From the NCBI GenBank assembly GCA_002205965.3, contig NADL03000018.1:744001-808000 (forward strand): a DNA stretch of 64,000 bases. Reading direction: 5' to 3'. Shown piece after piece: positions 45,646 through 58,165 of this stretch. Below the pieces are notes generated by a model. The model had not been told where the DNA came from and did no database searches. It worked only from the letters and a program-made list of their open reading frames with translations. Numbering within the stretch: position 1 is the stretch's first letter; each line of letters opens with the position of its first letter. The translations under genes were made by a program, and so were the position numbers. The DNA comes from Kappaphycus alvarezii (taxonomy: Eukaryota > Rhodophyta > Florideophyceae > Gigartinales > Solieriaceae).

Positions 45646-46680
45646 CAAGGAAGGAATTTTTGGGAAATATTAATGTCATACGAAGTAAGTTCCAGAGAAA
45701 TCCGTTTTCGCGAAATAGGTCTCGTCTCTGTAATATATAGCTCAGTTTCACCTACTACAACATTCATCCTTGGCACTAAACTCCCAAATAACTCCATTAT
45801 AGCCCTTTTGATCTAGTCGGCTCACATTGCTCCAATTAAAAATCCCAGGTTTTAACCTTGTTCTCTGTCATTTCACAATTCAAGCTTAAAAAAGTGATGT
45901 TATCGAGCCCTGCTGCATATGGTGAATAATCTTCTAAATATAGGGCTTTTATGATTCACCATTCACAAAAACACTCTCTATACCATTTATAAACTTTTTT
46001 GTGGATTCTCTGTACATTTTCCGAGTGTTGCAAAGTAGCTAACCTTGATCAAAATTTGCAGTCAGTTTTTCTAAGGTTAAATGCCCTTTTCTAAAACCAT
46101 TGACGCTTGAATGCTTGTACACTACGAAAGCCGGAGCAGAAAGCGGCTCATGGCTTGCTACCTAACAGCTGCCGTGAGGACACTCCAATGAAATCCCTCT
46201 TTTCTCTGGTCCCTTGATAGATCTTCATACAAGAAAGCAAGATATAATCTCATCCCTTCTACTCTTCCCGGTAATCCGCTCTGGCAGGTCAAGATTTGTA
46301 GAAACTAACCTTAAGAAAATACTGTATTGCAAAGCTCTCTCCTCAACAACATATATGCCGGTCCCTACTCAAAAATCTTTCATTGAAGTGAATAACTTAT
46401 GTCATATAATTCAGGCATATGCACACTACTATACAAGTCGACTGGGTATCAGCCACTATATCTGTTACTGTCGATGAACCCCAGAGTTAACCTACTTATA
46501 CCATGTGTTAGGTTTGGAACTTTTTTGAAAGTCTCATCTCCAATATGTCACCGCAGTATGTCTTTGATGTTAACTTTATTTCACTTTAGATTGTAGATCT
46601 TTCAAGAGGAAAACACTAAAACCTTTCCAATATTGTAGACGAAGGTATGTTGAGCTTAATTTACAGCGATCCCAGTATTA
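45646..46680. other. No gene recognised
   Basis: AT-rich. The plus frames at 46214-46477 and 46399-46596 overlap and have no domain. No repeats were noticed. Confidence 0.4.
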
Positions 46681-47030
46681 TTTTTTGAACCTCCGAGCCG
46701 CATAGAATGTTGGTATCCCAAAATTCTCTTGGAAAATAATAGTCAGACGAAAAATTCCCTCAGGTGAACATGTTTTGTTAGGTGGGTCGTTCATTTCAAT
46801 CAAGTCGACGTTGAAAAAGAATCTCTGTGGACCATGTTCACGAACAGAAATGACGGTCACTTGGTTGCCTTTAGTATGTTTCCAACACGCGACATGGCCC
46901 TCTACGTGTAGAAAACCTCCGGGCAGAGTTCCCAGGCACCACTTAGAACAAGCATCTTGCGCCTGTCAAACGCAATAGAATCAGTACGCGAGGCGGCCTT
47001 TTTGGCTTTATCTCTGGCCATTAACATGTT
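46681..47030 (-). pseudogene. Unknown protein fragment, two frames
   Basis: On the minus strand an ATG at about 47027 starts a short basic frame (LMARDKAKKAASRTDSIAFD). It gives way, in another frame, to GFLHVEGHVACWKHTKGNQV and VREHGPQRFFFNVDLIEMND, ending AARRFKK near 46680. The composition is unusually protein-like for this window. I do not recognise the family. It lies just upstream of a plus-strand LINE tail and may be part of another element. The plus frame 46775-46978 is its shadow. Confidence 0.3.
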
Positions 47031-47479
47031 TTAATCACCTTTTCGTCGTTGGACTTGGTTAGAAAACCATTCCTCTCCACAAACCCCTGTCTGCTATATC
47101 CCTGACCTGTGTTCTTTCAAAACAACTCCTTCATCTATTTTCTTTCAATGACGAAATCATAAAATGCCTTTTCTCCTATGAATCCAAATTCATTGTAAAA
47201 GTCTATTTTCATTTTATCTTTGAGGACTTTTGTGCACCTTTTTCGAAGAAAAATATTTCTACTCAAGATCCGCTTCATGCTTCAAATTCAGTTCCGGTAT
47301 TTTATCAAGCTTATGTTTTATTATTGCCCTGCTTTTGTGCAGAATCAAAGCTGCGACATTGCCTCGCATTTTTTATATCGCCCAAGATCGTGAAACGTTT
47401 CGAAGATATCGGCCTATTTAAAGTTCGACATCAACGTCTTTGGAGCAACATCCCTGCCACCAACCATCTCATCGGCTCA
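47031..47479. other. No gene recognised
   Basis: Two overlapping plus frames (47230-47421 and 47324-47593) precede the LINE tail. They may include its degraded upstream sequence, but no reverse-transcriptase motif is visible. Confidence 0.3.
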
Positions 47480-48350
47480 CCCCTCATTTTTCCTAAATAT
47501 GACAAACCTCCGCCCGCCCATTACCATCGTAAAGGCATTCAGAGCCGGCATTCCCTTCTACGCCCTGTCCATGATAGCCAATGGGCAAACTGACTACGAA
47601 GAATATCGCAGAAGGACGTACTGGAAACGCCTTCGGTAGTGGGTCCGCCGTCACTGCCTCGAGGAGGCATCCGGTGCCCTGATGCTAAACAATGGGTGTA
47701 CTGGGCCCCATTTCCGTTACTCAGGGCAAGTATTGAACGGAAAGAATTCTCATTGGGGTTTCAGTATTATTGCCAAATCCCACGTTTCGCATCGCGGACA
47801 TCATTCCCAAAGAAGAACAGCCCCGAAATGCTCGACTATTTCGGTTACCAAGTCCTTCATTGCTTGTACGGTAGCGAAAAGAAGCGGCGTTACGACTGCG
47901 AGATCAATCTACTGTCCTGTATCTGAAAAGCGAAGCTTTAAAACTAGTCATGAAACCGCGGGAAGGGCTTCACGGCACCAGAACTGACATTGGCGCTTTA
48001 GGGCAGACTTGCGTCACAGAATTGTTCGATATTATCTTCTTCAACTTTTTGGCACTCACTAGCAGTACTACTCGCACCTTCAACTCACCGATCTCTCTCA
48101 ATGCAGCGGAAAACGCGAGAGTGAGGATATACGGCTGATGAAACTCGAATTCTGCCAGAGACAGAATTATTTCGGTCCCTATCTCCACCCTCCGAGGTTG
48201 TCTAACGGATTTTTACGCGTTGCTATGCAATTTCGCACGGGATTTGGCAGTAAGGACAACTAGAGACATATCGAAAGTTTAAAGTATTCTTTACTGAAAG
48301 GCACGAAGCAGCGCCATCAATTTCCAATGCTGCCTGCCTAATGGATCCAC
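47480..48350 (+). mobile_element. LINE (RLE-type) C-terminal region, copy 5
   Basis: Pieces in several frames follow the intact 62.3 kb copy. TIVKAFRAGIPFYALSMIAN and DYEEYRRRTYWKRLR (about 47520-47640) come first. QWVYWAPFPLL then FSLGFQYYCQIPRFASRTSF (about 47690-47810) follow. EMLDYFGYQVLHCLYGSEKK (about 47825-47885) sits where GDHLLHC lies. FFNFLALTSSTTRTFNSPIS and SLNAAENARVR (about 48030-48130), then TELFRSLSPPSEVV (about 48160-48205) and APSISNAACLMD (about 48310-48345), complete it. The zinc-binding His and one Cys of the GDHLLHC box are changed. Heavily degraded but collinear. Confidence 0.8.
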
Positions 48351-49054
48351 TACAGCCCCTTTTCTAGAACGACGTAGGGACATTGATAACCTATTACTGT
48401 GTACACTTACGCCCGCTCATCTCAATTACGAATGGGTAATCGGGCTTTACTTCCGGGAGTGAATGAAAATTAGTTTCCAAATATTAAACTACCCTAAATT
48501 TCTTCCCATAAAATCAACGATAACGGTCCCCCTCGCCCATTACTCTTGGCATTAATTACCTCCACACCATTGCTTAACTTCATTCCTTCAGTCTGATTCA
48601 GGTGATTCTGCCACTTATTGTAGATCATAAAACAGCAACACTTAATAAAAAAAAGCGCATCTGCAGTAATATCTACTTTATTTTCTTCCCAACCTGCTTT
48701 TCATGAGCTTAATTACTTTTGAGTTTGATTTTATGCTGCGCTTGTGTTACAATTATAATTGTCTGCTATTTTAGCTATGTGTCATGGCTCTAAAAAGAAA
48801 AATGAAATTGATATGAATTTTGTAAGGTTTTGAGTTTGAGCACGCTCCAAATTTCAATAATAACCTGTGTATTTGAACCCCTGTTTTTTGCTTAATAAGC
48901 TAGTAAGCTACTACATAAGAGGTTATGTACCACTTGCTCTTGGTAATATCCTATGCGCTCAAGCTGAGTTAATATTTTCGGCGTGCCTCTAGATTGAGAT
49001 AATCTTTTTGAAACTACATTCAGTTTTGTGTTAGAACAATGGAAGGGCATTACA
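48351..49054. other. AT-rich spacer, no gene recognised
   Basis: No frame over 60 codons. A poly-A-rich patch (AATAAAAAAAAG near 48640) lies between two LINE tails of opposite orientation. Confidence 0.4.
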
Positions 49055-49500
49055 GGGCTACAAGTGGAGTACGTAGGCAGATTTACTGCGGATGAGACTA
49101 AGCTTGGGAGTCCTATGAGCTTGCAATCAAGCCATGTGGAAAGATCTACAGTACCAGTAACTGGGCATCTACACCAGGAAAAACCAACTGGTAACCCAGT
49201 CTACAAGCATGCGCGTTGAAATTTATCACTATTTGAACTAAAATGGCCTTTTTCCTGAGGAACGGATCAAAAGCTCCGCTGGCAACCGATCTTAGCACCT
49301 CCTTGACCAAGGAGATCACATCGGGGAGCCTCACATCGAGCGTGGGGATAAGAAAGGTGAAAGGCCTGTTCTTACCAGGTAACCCCTTTGCATTTTTATT
49401 GTTTATCAGTATGGGCTGTGTTAAAGCTCGTGAAGGGGTTGAAAATTCTCATTCTGAGGTGAGAAGAAGCCAGCTGAATCACAACGGGAATATCAAAGTA
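49055..49500 (-). mobile_element. LINE (RLE-type) 3' tail, copy 6
   Basis: Minus strand: SHLRMRIFNPFTSFNTAHTD at about 49400-49470 matches ARARAFNPLTSLNAAHAEKQ. LPDVISLVKEVLRSVASGAF at about 49260-49325 matches the HPAAFSFVKELARTVATRAM block. 49060-49150 matches the 3' untranslated sequence of copies 1, 2 and 4 (TTGCAAGCTCATAGGACTCC). At least one frame change. The plus frame 49243-49635 is antisense. Confidence 0.8.
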
Positions 49501-52500
49501 AATGGTGTTTCTGGTAGCACTTTTTGTGCGTATACGTGGCCTGTTATCGTCTTCCTATGCGTCGGAGGTTCGACAGATCGATACTTTGGGTACTTTGCGC
49601 CAATGCTCAGACGGTTACATAGCAAACTGACCTGATTATCGTAACTACTAGGCCGCTCATTGTCGCACTCGTACAAATTGGACGCAAGTAACTGTCGCAT
49701 ATCGAAGAAAGTATTTTCGCCGTAGCTTCCCGATACATTCACTCCTTAGATCCTTCTTTAAGGAATTTATTCTGGTCTGTAAAGACCCAATCTCTGGAAG
49801 TTGCATTTCTATGCTCCGCAAAACTGCACTCATGAAATGTTGAAAATTTTCCAACAAATAATCTATCTTTAGAACGTAAATATTTATTGGCATTTGTTTG
49901 GGCCAGGCCTTCCCAATCCACCAGTTGTATAAACGTTTAATACTGTAAATGCTTATGCATATTCCAGAAAAATCACCGCAATTTTATTGCATTAGATACC
50001 GACAACCTAGCATGTTAGACCAGAGTTGAAATTTTTGCTTCCTCCGAGAGTCACAAGTGTGGTTGTAAGCATATTTTGATCTTCTATTCAAAGAATGCCG
50101 TTAAACTTCTTCTTAAGCGATCCTGTAGGAAATAAATTGTTTTAATTCAACTGATTGAGTTTCAGATAATATTTGTTCTATGTATACGTTCGAAGGTATT
50201 TAGCAAGATCTTCAAAAAATCTTAGTGAAAAAAGATATTGTTAATTTTGCATAGCACATTAGCGGTTTGGTCAGAGGGATTGTGTTTTTTTCAAAGAAGT
50301 GTAACTATTCTCTACATGGTAAAACTTCAGGAATAGGTATTGGAACGAGTGGATATCCGATAAAGTCTACTGATTGTGATCTCTGCACGAAGAACGCACT
50401 TGAGTGGAGGGTCAGAGGTCTTTTTTATTGTCATAGATATGTTTAAATAAGTGGCACCATACTATCTTATAGCTCTAGAGATTGAAAAAAGCCAAGATTC
50501 GAAGGGAACATCTACAGATATTCGCCGAGCTGTAAAAGATAGATGAGCACTACAGTGCTTGGGTTGTGTGCAAGCAGTGTAGTGAAATTTTTGAAGAGTG
50601 GTAGATAGTTCTGCTAAACAATTATATACTTCAAACGAATGTAGAAGGGGATTTCGGAAATAATAAAGAAATTAGTCAATAGAGTACAATTAGACTACAC
50701 CAAAAAGCCGGGGACACATCCCTTTTTATGTAATAATTCAGCTCTAATTTTACTCATTTAAACTCTTTTGTATGCACTAAAAATCACAGAAGTAACTGGT
50801 AACTCGGTATCCGCTAAACTTTATTACCAAGAAGAAACTACTACGTCAGATAAAGCATGTAAAATTACGAATAAAGCAATACCGAAAATATAAAGTAACC
50901 AACAATCGACTGTTTAGTGATTAGAGATGTAGGTTTACATTAGATTATATTCATATAATATACAAGTGTCCTGTTATAGAATGCGTGAAAAAGATATGTA
51001 TATCTGACAGTGGATTTTCAAAGGTAGCCACGCCGAGGTTGGTAGTTGTTAGACCATAAAAACATTTCATGAACCTACGATAAAACCTAAGAAGCAAAAA
51101 AGTCATTTTTTCAGAGTAACCCGCAAGCTCCACTCTAATTTTATGATCGATATCCACGGTACTGGGATTAATATCTGCAGTCTAAGGAATATTTTAGTTT
51201 TAATAACTTGAGACCCAATCAAATGCGAAGGTTAGAATTTTGTGCACTTTGCAAACGAAATGAAACAGAGTATATGTGATTTTGTTTCTATTTCCGGTTT
51301 ACAGTCTACGATGCTTTATCCCAGATAGCTAATCACTGACACGTAAGTATGAAAAGCTGCAAATCAATGAAAAAAATATGTGAATAAAAGAGATTTTGTG
51401 CTGGAATTCAATGGAAACTGTACAGATACAATCATAAAAAGATGATCACAAAAGGTAAATAAGCTTCTATTACAGCCAAGTGCTCAGTCCCCCGCTGAGA
51501 ATCCCTGGCAACAACGGAAGGATGTAGTTTTTTATGAATGACCTAGTTAGATGTCTCAGACGATTTTAATAACAACTCAAAATCTAACGGCAAAAACTTC
51601 GATTGTAGCCTAGAACATCCTCGCAGTTCTTCGACAGAAATGGCTACCTATTTCGTTTTAGGTTCTCTTCATTTCTATTCCTGACTGCATTGGAATGATT
51701 TGCGGTTTTCTTGATCCAATGGACAATTAATTCTCGTGAGAGAGCGATGATATAATCAATTCCTACATAGCTGTGTGTTGGGATGTGTAGATGAGCCACA
51801 GCGGGCCTTTGTGGGACACGAAAGCAGTTATATTCGTTTGTTTTACTTCCACTACGCTGTAATCTACGGCACTGAAAAACTAAATCAGTGTATCAAATGG
51901 CTATGTAGTGCAATTCGTGGTGCGAAGTCGTTACTTTGAATCTACTAAATGCAGTTATACAAAGAGAAAACTAATACACACTACAAGACTTGTAAGTTGC
52001 CTCTTCTTTCTTTATACAATCTTCATTTTCGAAGAATAACTAACCGATGGCATGCCTGTTTGGGTAGGTAGAGCATTATTGATTACCTGGGTGATTTGAA
52101 CTCGTAATTATTGTGTAAGATGTGAGGGAAGACCGTTATCTGTGGAACGCTAGAAATTTGGAAATAATAAGCTCAAGAGAAGCAATGAAAAGGGGAAATC
52201 AAAACAGTGTGAAAATCGAGAAAATTTTGATACAGCAGTTCTTATTGTCTCTTAGGGAGTATACGATTCTTTCACTGACGAAAACCTTAAAGTTACTCTT
52301 TATATGTAGACTCCAGAGTCAAAGAATTCAAATGTGAGTAGAAAAAACAAACAATGTAAAATGCATAACAAAAATATGGTATTGAGAGCGACGAAAAGAG
52401 GGAGCATGGCCGTAAATATGTGACTACAGGCAATGTTTCTGTAGCAAAGGAGCCAAAGAGGAGTAAGTTACGACTCATGTTCAGAGCCAACACCTGGGTG

Positions 52501-55449
52501 GCTGTGAACTCCCGGACTTAGTATCTAAGTAAATATAAATAATTGTAATAAAAATTATGGCTACTAGACTTTGCGATAAGAACGGATATCTCAACTGAAG
52601 TATACATAAAAAATAGAACGAGTTGTTTCAATACCTGGTCCAAGAAGGACATTTTACCTGCAAGAAATTATATTTACATTTGGGACATAATGTTCTTGAC
52701 TGAAAGAACTTAATAAATTTTGTGTAGATAATTTGCAGTCATAAAGAATGCATATATATCACCTTTTATTTGTAGTGTTCTGTAATATGCAAAAAATGGG
52801 TCAAGAGAAGATCACCAAAATTAGCTCTTCAGAATTAGTACTTACTATGCTACATTCTGAACTATTTCTGTTTTCGAATACTTTAGTACTGTGTTGTGAT
52901 CCCTTCCTTTTTCAGGACGTCACCAGTTTGGATGGAATGCAACAGTGGGACCGAGCAAGCGTGTCGATGATTTACCTCATGTTTTGCCTATTGGCAACAG
53001 AGACTACGAAGCAGACACAGACTCTCGACCTGCATAGATAGTATTCGGATGATAAATTCTCTTGAGCACTCATATTGAAATCGGCAAAGGACTAGATCAC
53101 GGTTTCAAATTGAACCCCTTGAAAACGCGTCTATTGTGAACGATTCGGCCCATTAACCTTAAAACGTCACTATGAGAACTGTTTCACCGAGATTATTTAC
53201 CTCTTTGTTTTCCTACTAGGGTCGCATCATCCCATGTCGAACTTTTTCCACTAGAAAATAGACGGATGCAAGTAAACATTACTGCTGATCAACGTAATAT
53301 AGGACGCTCGAACTCTGTCTCACCTCAAATGCTAGTGCGAATCTGTATGCAAGCGCCAACATGTTTTCAAGCTATCAATTCCAAGTTTTACAAGCATTTT
53401 CTTAAAGACTCTCAAAACAGAGCAGATAAAATACCACCAGCGATAAAACGATGTGGCGATGACTGTTGAATTCCGGCAGCAGGTGATCCTAACTTTGCAT
53501 GTTTCCAGTTACAGCCTAACCTTCACGACATGCCGCATGTATCATCATATACGGTGAAACGAACCGAATTAGGAGTAAAACGCCTCGAAGAGTCTGTTAT
53601 TGCTGATCACCGTGCGCCAAGATACGTGGTGAAAGAAGCAAAACCTCGACCTTCTTCGACATTCCTTTTCTGCTTTCCCAACAAATTATGATGTCCCTCC
53701 AAAAGCAGTTACAGTGCCCGTGGTTGTCTGGACTACTTTAGGATAGAGTCAAATATATCTTCCGAGATTAGAATTTACAAACCATCCCCTCTGTAACAGC
53801 GGTTGGCCATACTTCCAACCCTTAAAAATACAACATTTTGAACTGGTGCGATGCAAGTCTGCAGTAAAGTTCTGAAAATAAAATGAATAGGGGGGTTAAA
53901 GCACTATATCTCCCTTGAATGCCTATATTGGGCGAATAAACAGCTACTGCAGATGTTTGGAAACGCCTACATGGTCATGCAAACCACACATACGTCCCTG
54001 GTTTGCTGAAGAGGGGGTAAATTTTTGGGTGTTTTTACTTTGGAGACATATTCGATCTATACTAAAGTTTTCCATACCACCACTGAAAAAGCGATGTGCA
54101 GGTAGCGTTACGATTGCTGCTCTTTCAAAGGAGAACAGAGGGAGAACGTGAAGTGTAAACCGAAAAGGATTGCACCAGAGGCTAGGTCATAAGATACTTG
54201 CGCTGGGGCAAACCAAAAAGTGTTGCGCCTAGGGCGAACAGAGATTTTTTGGCTGCATTACACCTGAGGCAGTCCGATTAAGGTAAATGGCAGATACTAA
54301 ATCCCCTAAACTCCTAAACCTCCTAACTGTAGCACTCCACCTGAGGCAAGCCGGTTAGGGAAAACTGGCCCGCCTTTCGGCTTGTAGCTCGCCCTGCATT
54401 TTGCGAGGGGAAGGTATGACGGGAAACGAAAGTTTCCTTGTATAGGGACCGTATATTAGTGGCTCAAAGGGAACCTCGAGGCCAGTGAAGGGAACAACGC
54501 GGGGGGACAAAAACGAACGGGTAGCTGCGTGGTGTGTTGTCAATAAATCCCTTCGCATCGCCCTTCACAATCCCTTTACTCCCCCTCTTGACCACCGAGT
54601 GCGCATAGCAGCCTGAAAGCTCAACAATGTGGGAAAAAATTCCCCATGACCATGTGGAAGTTTGAGTGTTTTATAAAAACACGCTGATGTAAAGTATCTC
54701 GCAGCGTATTACGGGCCCATGGACCACTGAGGATACTATGATACAGATTTATACAACAATTGATTAAAACAGCCGACGGATACAAATAAATGGTTCAATT
54801 ATTTGGCAAGGAGCCCTTCAAGGAAATAGGATAAGACTTAAAATACGAGGTTAAGTACGTGCTAAGTGGATTGAATGTGCGATATGGGGTCATTCTGCCA
54901 CAGCTGCTGTCTTATTATAGAAAAATCTATACATATGCGTCTTGCGGGCAGCCTTATGTGGCCTTTGCCTCTCCAACTAAACATGGGCACGGTCTGGAAA
55001 CTGTCCTTTATGAGATATTTGTAAAGTTTGGGACCGGACCAGCGTTCTCAATATTACACACCGGACCGAACCTCTGAATGGAGACCTGTACTAGGACCGG
55101 ACCGATATTCTGGCAAAGAGAACTTTGTTCTCGACAGGGCCTTGGCTTCCAGGGCCTGGCTGATCTGGAGCCTTGAATTGAGGCATCATACAAGACCATT
55201 GACATGTCTTCAAACTGTGACCGCACCGAGGCATTGCAAAGGTTAAGTGACCATTCCTATAAAGGGCTCTAGTTGAGGGAGTGGACCGTTACAATTTCCT
55301 CAAAAAATATTCAAACCGAGACATTTCAGTAGTCTAGAGACCGTATCACTACAAGGAAAGTGTGAAACAGGGTCGCTCAGCTGTCTGTCATAAGTATAAC
55401 ACCAGAAATTTCCTCGCCCCGTATCAGATGGAAAACTGAATCAAGGCCG
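49501..55449. other. Six-kilobase region without a recognised gene
   Basis: AT-rich to about 53 kb, then more mixed. Frames of 60-97 codons (49479-49893 minus, 52122-52337 plus, 52748-53041 plus, 53266-53469 plus, 53915-54151 plus, 54355-54558 minus, 54859-55246 both) show no domain. 54256-54284 and 54330-54358 hold a short repeat (CACCTGAGGCA followed by GGTTAGG-like). 55020-55110 has several ACCGGACC repeats. A CTTTTTCAG acceptor-like site near 52915 is isolated. Confidence 0.4.
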
Positions 55450-56680
55450 GAATGGACGCTCTCGTACATGATACGAAGACCCTCCACCACTGCCTCTCTC
55501 ATACCCCTTAAGTCTCTACCGTCCTCATTGATTCCTCCAATGCATTCAACTGCGTGGACGGGCAGTCGCTACTCAACCTCTTGCCTCCACGCATATGTAC
55601 GCCCGTGCGGTTCATCAACATGTTCTAGGGCCTATCACAGACTCCGCTCCTCGTTTTAAACAGCGACCGCCAGATGAATCTATGCACACAAAGCACCCAA
55701 CAAGGTTACCCTGCCAGCATGCTCATAAGCTCTCTTCCCATCCAGTCCCTTATACTCAAACTGGCTGAAGGCCCTGCCTTCATCCTCAAAAAATGGTATT
55801 TCAATGGTATCTGACTGGCCGCCAAATTCACGAGCCCTCGCCACACCCGGCAACATGGCCTTCCCTTTGGACTCCACCTCAACATGCACAGAATGCTCAT
55901 TAATGGACCATACATCCCCGCAACACGTCAGGAGTTTCTCTCAGAGCTCCCTCTTCAGCAATGATCCCCTCATAAGTTAGAGCTACTTGTCGCCCCAATT
56001 GACACCCGCGACTCTATGCAGGAGTTCCTCCTTGCGAAGATAGCGGCCTGTCATCCAAAAGCTATATTTCGTCCTCGACCCAAAATTGCCTTTCTATGTG
56101 AACCTTTTTGTGCTTCCGTGTGCTTTATTCAACATGCAGTCTTTCTATCACCCCCTTAATATGATTCGGACGCCGCGACGGCGTTTGAAAAGTTGCAACT
56201 GGAATTATATGAGAAAATCAGTGACCTTGTCCTTACTATCCCAGCTTGGGCGCAAGCCTGCCTCACGATCTACCTCGGAGGCCATAGTATCTCCGAAATC
56301 AGGGCCCTCCTTCATTGTATTGTCACTGTCAGCATCATAAATGCCGCCCCTGATCGGGGCGCACCGCCCGGTATTTCTACTTCCGAATTGCAGACCTCGA
56401 GCACTTACCGCTCCCGGTAGACCGCGTTGTAAGCGAGCAGCCTCGGCTTTGTGGTCGAAAGGCTTTTAATGAGCGTCCCAGAGGTCATTTTACCAGAAAT
56501 TTATGGCGGAAGCGGCCTGCAATACCAGAAGTAGATATGAGCCGGGACAGTCGGAGCGCTTGATGGGAGTTTGCAGGTCGGAGAGACAGGGATCGCAGTT
56601 CAAACATCTGATCCTGCGTGGCAAAGAAGTCTGGAAGGAGCTCGACATAGCTTTGTAGCTAAGTTCAGGTCATGCCTTTG
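55450..56680 (+). mobile_element. LINE reverse-transcriptase remnant, copy 7
   Basis: Frame-hopping translation gives reverse-transcriptase landmarks. FIDSSNAFNCVDRQ sits at about 55528-55570, QQGYPASMLISSLPIQSLIL at about 55700-55760 and KKWYFNGI at about 55790-55812, where an active element would have a YLDDG-type box. Then come a long palm/thumb-like stretch and YEKISDLVLTIPAWAQACLT with YLGGHSISEIRALLHCI (about 56205-56320). This looks like the upstream portion of the same non-LTR family whose C-terminal domain recurs elsewhere in the window. The remainder to about 56680 is degenerate. It abuts the RNase H part of the second Gypsy element. Confidence 0.7.
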
Positions 56681-56689
56681 TGGAGGCAT

Positions 56690-58165
56690 GCTTGAAATTG
56701 CGTATGAAAAGGTCTAGACGTGCAAGAAGCGCGCTAGCAAAGGCCTACATCTGCACAAGCTGTCTTGGGGTCGATTTAAAGCAAAAGATCTTCAGACATT
56801 ACAAGAAAGTCTACGCAACACAGTGCATCCAGCCTATCCGAAGAAAAGTAAGGAGGTATTTGTTTACACCGACGCGTCCAATATCCATTGGTCGGGGTAA
56901 ACGACTCAGATAGAACCGATAAACTACGGAAATACGCCTGAGAACAGCAGCATGAACAATTAGCACATATAGGAGGGACATTTAAGGACTAGCAAATCAT
57001 TTAGAGCAAAATGAACAAGAGGGTTATGAAGTAGTCAAAACTTGTGACATGCTGGATTATCTTTTCTTAAATGATTTCTTTATTTCTGTGCGCACATATC
57101 ATTGAAATTTTCTTTTCGTGTTTTTTGCGCCTCTGGCTTCGGAGCTTAAACTAAAGCGGCACATAGTAGCAAAAGTAAACTGAGATTTGTTGTATTTCTC
57201 TAAAGATTCAGTATAGCATGAAACATGTAGCTGGGCATGATAACGTATATGCCGACATGCAAACAAAGTGGGTACGCAGATAACCCAAGAATGATCTCAG
57301 CTTAGTTGAAACAGTGAAAGTGAGCCAAGTTGCCCGCAGAGTGATGAGATCGAGTGGCCTAGCATGGATGATTTTCGCGAATTTCAGGCTACACATGGAA
57401 CGCCTGCAAGGATTCCACGCGATGAAGATGGAGTGGTAAGAGACAGTGGGCGAATTATAATCCCCACACAGGGTGCTGAACTTAAGATGAAGGTGATGGT
57501 ACTTTCCCATGCTTGAAAATTTGGTTGCTGAGGTGAGTATGCCACTGCAAGCATCTTAAAATAACACATTATATTATATGAACTCGATAGCGGTATCCGT
57601 GACTTTGTAAATGGTTGCTTGCAACAGAGGGTGACCAGAAAAGGCAGCATTATTCCAAGAGCCCTCCGGTCTAACCTCTATGGTCAACAAGCCAACGAAG
57701 AAGTTCACTTTGAATAACTTTACATAGGTGAGACTGTGAGCGAATTAAGGTATACCTTGATAATCAAGTATTACTTAAGCTCATTTGTTTGCTTATGGAC
57801 TATTGCCCGAGCTACCAGTGAAGCCGATACAGATCCCATCGCCACGTTGATTGAAATATTTGAGACTATGCATTTGTTTGTTTCGTACCAAGGTTCCCAT
57901 TTCAAGAACGTACTGTTCAGGCTCCTTGCTTCCGAATTGAAAACTGGCAACCACTTCACCACACCGTATTCACCGTGGGCTATTTAAACAGAGAAAAGGT
58001 TTGTCTAAAGTTCATTCTGGCATGCAAAGCACTACTCTACGATTTTTAGACTGAGCGTCAAGGACTGGCACGCAGTAACTGAATTTGTTCAAAGATTGTT
58101 AAATCATGCACATCTAAAAGGCTTAAGGGGGCGGTAGGGAACATCTGGTGTTTATTTAACTCCGT
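56690..58165 (+). pseudogene. Second Gypsy element: RNase H and integrase remnant
   Basis: In frames that change often: RNase H starts with KEVFVYTDASNIHWSG at about 56848-56900 and EQQHEQLAHIGGTFKD at about 56940-56990. It ends with KHVAGHDNVYADMQTKW at about 57220-57272. The integrase region has VRDSGRIIIPTQGAELKMKV (about 57438-57495), IRDFVNGCLQQRVTRKGSII (about 57595-57655), and VSYQGSHFKNVLFRLLASEL with FTTPYSPWAIGTVERL (about 57880-58005). HAVTEFVQRLLNHAHLKRL comes last (about 58068-58125). YQGSHFKN and the E of GTVERL hold catalytic positions, with Asp replaced by Tyr or Gln in the usual SDQG. No upstream gag or polymerase was found: the LINE remnant lies there. Confidence 0.82.
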
